A DNA stretch of 64,000 nucleotides from Hydrococcus rivularis NIES-593 (GTDB taxonomy: Bacteria > Cyanobacteriota > Cyanobacteriia > Cyanobacteriales > Microcystaceae). The translations under genes were made by a program, and so were the position numbers. The notes beneath the pieces were generated by a model. That model did not search any database. It saw only the letters and a program-made list of their open reading frames with translations, and was not told the origin of the DNA. Location: assembly GCF_001904635.1 (NCBI RefSeq), contig NZ_MRCB01000003.1, positions 179,958 through 243,957 of the forward strand, given 5' to 3'. Positions 60,168 to 64,000 of the stretch are shown piece after piece; position 1 is the first letter of the stretch; each line of letters starts with the position of its first letter.

Positions 60168-61391
60168 TCAAACTGCAATTGGTAACTTTAACCAAACACC
60201 TTTCTTTCGCCAGCTTTGCTCTTTTAGAATGCTCTCTAAATGATTTTGGCACAAAATTCCTTTCTGAACTAACAGTTCGCCTAACTTCATTCCGTTAGCC
60301 GATTGTTCTTGTAAGAATTTCTCTAATTCAGCTGCAGAAATAATCTGTTTCTCAAGCAGGAGAACGCCTAGCTTAAAATTTTGTTCGGCTAGGGTTTTTT
60401 CTAATTGGGCAAGCGCAATTAATTTTTTCTCCCAATTCAAAGCCGTTCTAACAATTGTGTCCAAACTATTAAATTTAGGTTCCCAACCGAGCATCTGACG
60501 AATCTTGTCAGCGCAGGCAACGACACAAGCAGGATCTCCTGCTCGTCGCATTGTTGCGATGACAGAAAAATCTACGCCAGAAATCTCTTTTACTTTGTCG
60601 ATAACTTCTCGGACGCTGTAACCTCGACCATAACCGCAGTTGAAAATTTGGCTGTCACCGCCTGCTTCTAAGTAGCGCAGTGCATCGATATGCGCTCTTG
60701 CCAAGTCTTCTACGTGGATGTAATCTCTAATCCCGGTGCCGTCTGGAGTAGGAAAATCCGTTCCAAAGACCTTGACACAATGACGACGACCCAATGCAGC
60801 ATCGCAAGCCACCTTGATTAAGTGTTCGGCTTTTTTGGCAGACTGACCGATTTTTCCGCTCGTATCTGCGCCAGCTACATTGAAGTAGCGCAAAATAACG
60901 TATTTTAATCCAGAAGTGCGACTGTAGTCGCGAATTATCTGTTCGCTCATCAGTTTAGAGCGACCGTAGGGATTCATCGGTTCGGTTGGCGAGTTTTCTG
61001 TCACCGGATTTTCTTTTGGCTCACCGTAGGTAGCAGCGGTGCTGGAAAAGATGAATTTATCAACCCCGTAGATCTGACAGCACTGCAATAAATTTAAGGT
61101 GTTGCAAGTATTGTTGGTGTAGTAATCGAGGGGTTGAGCGACGGATTCCGGGACGGAAATACTGGCTGCAAAATGGATGACGGCATCAAATTGATGTTTG
61201 GCAAAAATATGCGATAAAAATTTTTTATTTTCTAATCCGCCAACAATCAATTCGCCATTAGTTACTGCCGATGCCGAACCAGTAGAAAGGTTGTCATAAA
61301 CCACGACATCATAACCAAATTTTCCCAATTGATACACGGTATGAGAGCCGATATAACCAGCTCCTCCGGTAACTAATATTTTTTTAGTCAT
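60168..61391 (-). CDS. galE: GalE-type UDP-hexose 4-epimerase with C-terminal MshEN-like tandem repeat
   Basis: A 407-residue protein. Residues 1-320 are a complete GalE: Rossmann VTGGAGYIGSHTVYQ, catalytic Tyr142 and Lys146 (YGRSK) and the Ser/Thr in FIFSSTAATYG. After about residue 325 a C-terminal extension contains two 24-residue motifs (340-363 and 369-392) of the form KLGxLLLxKxIIxxxxLxxxLxxQ, separated by exactly five residues (SANGM). This matches the MshEN c-di-GMP-binding consensus (RLGxxL..G....L...L..Q) except Lys for Arg in both and Gln for the motif-1 Gly. The enzyme should make UDP-Gal or UDP-GalNAc. It is the first gene of the train, with a 175-nt gap before the RTX gene. Confidence 0.92.
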   Translation of the reverse strand: MTKKILVTGGAGYIGSHTVYQLGKFGYDVVVYDNLSTGSASAVTNGELIVGGLENKKFLSHIFAKHQFDAVIHFAASISVPESVAQPLDYYTNNTCNTLNLLQCCQIYGVDKFIFSSTAATYGEPKENPVTENSPTEPMNPYGRSKLMSEQIIRDYSRTSGLKYVILRYFNVAGADTSGKIGQSAKKAEHLIKVACDAALGRRHCVKVFGTDFPTPDGTGIRDYIHVEDLARAHIDALRYLEAGGDSQIFNCGYGRGYSVREVIDKVKEISGVDFSVIATMRRAGDPACVVACADKIRQMLGWEPKFNSLDTIVRTALNWEKKLIALAQLEKTLAEQNFKLGVLLLEKQIISAAELEKFLQEQSANGMKLGELLVQKGILCQNHLESILKEQSWRKKGVWLKLPIAV

Positions 61392-61865
61392 CGGATTTTA
61401 CTTAAGAGAATATACTTAAATGTTTTCAAAAATTATTATGACATAACAACTTACAGCTTTTATAAAGTTTCTGTCAAGTTTTTTACGATTTATTGCTATT
61501 TTTCTATGAATATTGAATTGCTTTTTTTAAAAGAAAATACTTAATCTTTAATTATAGTCACATCCTAATTAAAACATCAAGAGTCTAAAATCAAAATTTA
61601 TAATAACTAAATCTTTATTGGGTAAAATGCCATAATTTTCAAGGAGTTTGGACTTCGCGTTACCTAGTTTATGGCTTCTGCTGCACCTTAAAAAGAGTAT
61701 TTTTTGAGGCAAAAATGTTATTTTTTTAGGATATAAAATGTACAAATTTAAAAACTGTAATCGATCGCCAAAATGACATTATTTAATTTGCATTATAGAG
61801 TATGATGGATTTGCCTGTAAGCTGAGAATTAACTGGTTAAATTTTTAACGTTTAAATTTGCGATC
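61392..61865. other. Divergent AT-rich intergenic region between galE and the GT-C-like gene
   Basis: About 475 nt of AT-rich sequence that should hold the promoters of both the minus-strand gene train and the plus-strand membrane protein. A TATGAT at 61801-61806 is a possible -10 for the plus-strand gene, with no good -35. No repeats or gene are seen. Confidence 0.45.
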
Positions 61866-63662
61866 GTGTCAGTTATTCAAAACCTTCTCCTCGATCTAAT
61901 TGCTGCTCTCTGGGTAAGTGCGCTATTTATCGCCGTATTTTTTTGGTTGCCCGGTCAGTTGATGTCTTCTGCCAAAGCCAAATCGCCTGACAGTCGAGCG
62001 ATCGCAGCTTGGGCGCGAATGACGCTAGTTGCAGTGGCGGGAGTACTGAGTTTAAGCACATTGCGCCTATTTAGCTGGTTTACCCTAGTGCTTTTTTGCG
62101 GTTTGTGTTTTCTGCTGGGCTGGCTGTTCCGCCATCGCCGGGGTGCGATCGCGCAGTTGACCTTAGCGTTGCAACCCTTGGCGTTTGCTACCGTAGATTG
62201 GCTCGATCGCGGCTTGTTTGCCGAACTTCAGCAGGTAGCTCGTCAGAGTGGGCGATTCCTCAAAATTTGGCTGGTTCGCTCCCTTAGATCGATCCGAATT
62301 GCCATAGAACAGAACAAGCTGGCCGTGCTGGCACTGTTAGTCATTTTCACCTTTGCTATCCTGCTTCGTCTCGAACATCCCCTACTCGAACTGCGTTTCT
62401 CACACCCCGATAGCTATCGCACCTTGCTGATAACCCGGCAATTTCTGGCAGGAGAACAGCCCCAGGTCAACTATGTGCCCGTGTTACCTGCCTTAGCAAC
62501 TGTCGTGTCCCTATTAGGGGCGATCGATGCCATGCAGGTGATTCGCTTCTTAAGTCCGCTATTGGGGCTACTCTTAGTGTTGAGCGTCGGTTATCACGTG
62601 CGCGTTCTCACGCAGAATACAACAGCCGCACTGATAGCGACCTACAGCTTGGGAGCTTATTTATTTACTTGGCACAAAGAGATTCATAGCAATTTACCCG
62701 ACTGGTTGCAACAATGGCTGAGTACAATTGTAGAGAGTTTGAATACATCGCTGATTCGACAATGGGCAGCAGGCGAGTTAGAAATCGGAGCGACTTTTCT
62801 TCTATTAGCGATCGCCTGCTGCTGCAATGCCGGATTCGGAAAACAAAGACAATCTGCTGGGATCGATATTGTTTGTTGCTTGGCGATCGTTACCATGACA
62901 GCTCCGCTACTACTAATTCTGGCATTCGTTGGCGGGATCGGACTGCTAGGCGGACGCAGGTTTGCCCTGGCCGTAGTTGCGATCGCGTGGATAGCCTTGG
63001 CGCTACTCGCGGCTAGTCCCGAAAATCAGCAGCACTGGGGTCAAAGCTTTCTCTTGACGCTGCCAATAGGATTGAGTTTACTTTGGGGACTTCTGTCGCT
63101 CTTGGCAATCTGGTTATTGAGTTTAATATTGCGTCGATGGTCGCACGCCGTCTGCTTAATACTCGTTTTTGCCTTTTCGCTGAATTTCTTACTTCCCCTG
63201 CCGCCCCAGATTCCTTATCTAGAATACGATATAGCTGCTCGCAAAACCTTAGAACTCCGCATGCTCTTTCCGAACAAAAGTTGGGCGATTGTCGCTCCCG
63301 TCGAGCAGTTTTCCCAAAGTTATGGCGCAGGATGGTATCAAGATCTGGCACAGGTTGTCAACAATTATGTCAAAAAGGTAGGCAATCCGGATTTTAAATT
63401 TCCGTTTTCCACGCCTCATCTGTTTATTTTCGTGGAAAAAAAGCCCTTTATTACCTCAGCGATCGCTCCTCAAAATGTTCCCTACTCGCTCCTGTCCGAT
63501 CCTACCTATCGCTACTATCGATCGGCAGCAGGTCGAGCTAGCGTGCAGTACGAAGCCTTACAGATGTGCGAGGCGTATCGTCGCACCCATGCCAATACTT
63601 CTATTTATTATGAAGATGACGAACTGAGAATCTACTATTTTCTGCTTAGTAGCACTTCCTAA
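61866..63662 (+). CDS. Polytopic GT-C-like membrane protein of unknown function
   Basis: A 598-residue protein with about 10-11 predicted helices, starting with GTG at 61866. After a TM near 151-167, the first extracytoplasmic loop contains SHPDSYRTLLITRQFLAGEQ (Asp182), which resembles the acidic first loop of GT-C glycosyltransferases, and following segments (VLPALATVVSLLGAIDAMQV) fit that fold. The last 160 residues are soluble. It is divergent from galE and the pel-like train, so it may be a companion in surface polysaccharide synthesis. The family is not firmly identified, and transport is an alternative. Confidence 0.65.
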   Translation: MSVIQNLLLDLIAALWVSALFIAVFFWLPGQLMSSAKAKSPDSRAIAAWARMTLVAVAGVLSLSTLRLFSWFTLVLFCGLCFLLGWLFRHRRGAIAQLTLALQPLAFATVDWLDRGLFAELQQVARQSGRFLKIWLVRSLRSIRIAIEQNKLAVLALLVIFTFAILLRLEHPLLELRFSHPDSYRTLLITRQFLAGEQPQVNYVPVLPALATVVSLLGAIDAMQVIRFLSPLLGLLLVLSVGYHVRVLTQNTTAALIATYSLGAYLFTWHKEIHSNLPDWLQQWLSTIVESLNTSLIRQWAAGELEIGATFLLLAIACCCNAGFGKQRQSAGIDIVCCLAIVTMTAPLLLILAFVGGIGLLGGRRFALAVVAIAWIALALLAASPENQQHWGQSFLLTLPIGLSLLWGLLSLLAIWLLSLILRRWSHAVCLILVFAFSLNFLLPLPPQIPYLEYDIAARKTLELRMLFPNKSWAIVAPVEQFSQSYGAGWYQDLAQVVNNYVKKVGNPDFKFPFSTPHLFIFVEKKPFITSAIAPQNVPYSLLSDPTYRYYRSAAGRASVQYEALQMCEAYRRTHANTSIYYEDDELRIYYFLLSSTS

Positions 63663-64000
63663 AGTTCTAGCAAGCATCGCCGTCCGTGCCTCCAGGAAAG
63701 GCAACTGAGAACTCATTTCTTAGTTAAGTTCAACTGGATTGTTGCGCGATCGCCACCTGCTCGGCGGTCACTTAAAAAACAGTTACAACGCGATCGCGCA
63801 CGAAAACGGTATCCACACCAATACCGTGTATGCTTGATTAACTAGAGCCATTACCAAGCCACCAAAAAGCTGCCCCAGTTAGCAAAGTTGAAGCGCAATA
63901 AAGCGATCGCTGAAATCGCAGAACTAACCCCTGCCGTATCAGAATTAATACCAATTTTCAGGTTTTCGCGATCGACATTCTTCTCCCCTCTCCCAAATAG
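63663..64000. other. Terminal intergenic region: weak remnant coding and a MITE start
   Basis: About 340 nt. Around 63768-63835 a reading HLKNSYNAIAHENG followed by IHTNTVYA, then a stop, resembles a helix-turn-helix transposase fragment but is too short to call. A TAATACCA-type repeat begins at 63945. Confidence 0.4.
63945..64000. repeat. MITE-like repeat, TAATACCA family, copy 3 (cut by window edge)
   Basis: TTAATACCAATTTTCAGG followed by the TTTTCGCGATCGAC stretch and CCCCTCTCCC matches the element at 16393-16517 over its first 50 bases. The right part lies off the window. Confidence 0.75.

Noticed and set aside
63768..63835. Transposase gene fragment
   Set aside because: About 20 codons of weak helix-turn-helix likeness followed by a stop; too little to assign.

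Overview
The window is cyanobacterial chromosome. The palindrome GCGATCGC (HIP1) recurs in and between genes, and the gene content is typical of the group: ChlP geranylgeranyl reductase, a four-gene nitrate transporter with a fused NrtC, a System II cytochrome c pair (ccdA/ccs1), a DUF1825 protein, PatA-type response regulators and cyanobacteriochrome-like GAF domains. I cannot name the species. I saw no rRNA, tRNA or CRISPR array.

Region 1 (1-8121, minus strand) is a chemosensory operon in the order pixG-pixH-pixI-pixJ1-pixJ2, which is the order of the Synechocystis tax1/pix phototaxis locus. The CheA-type kinase expected next lies off the left edge. All three complete GAF domains in the two receptors carry both an Asp-X-Cys-Phe motif and a Cys-His pair exactly 28 residues later, the signature of dual-cysteine cyanobacteriochromes.

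Region 2 (8.3-40 kb) is mostly housekeeping: YqgF, DUF1825, an MtfA-like peptidase, LeuC, a pentapeptide-repeat protein, a PhoD-like phosphatase, an RND efflux pair, DUF1802, an M23 peptidase, a peptide-binding lipoprotein, a ferredoxin, a GT4 glycosyltransferase, an osmoprotectant ABC transporter, GNAT, Ccs1/CcdA, Lgt, PyrR, a sugar-nucleotide transferase, ScpA, PdxH and GyrB. An ada gene broken by an IS630-type remnant sits at 27.4-28.0 kb. Several families of small palindromic or MITE-like repeats lie between genes.

Region 3 (40.1-47.5 kb) is nrtABCD, preceded by a perfect NtcA box (GTA-N8-TAC) and a -10 element. A MITE-like element lies between this promoter and nrtA. chlP follows, with a TTG start and a perfect 9-bp hairpin abutting its ribosome binding site. 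Small genes follow, including msrA.

Region 4 (49.4-63.7 kb) is the most interesting. A minus-strand gene train encodes a GalE-type epimerase with a C-terminal tandem repeat matching the c-di-GMP-binding MshEN motif, a large RTX protein containing a PelA-like deacetylase region, GlmM, a receiver domain fused through one membrane helix to an HlyD-type periplasmic adaptor, PelF, and a PelG-like membrane protein. A GT-C-like membrane protein is divergent from it. Together these could supply UDP-GlcNAc/UDP-GalNAc and then polymerise, export and deacetylate a Pel-like amino-sugar polymer, with separate phosphorelay and c-di-GMP inputs. PelB, PelC, PelD and PelE are not seen. The pathway reading is inference from domain content and gene order.
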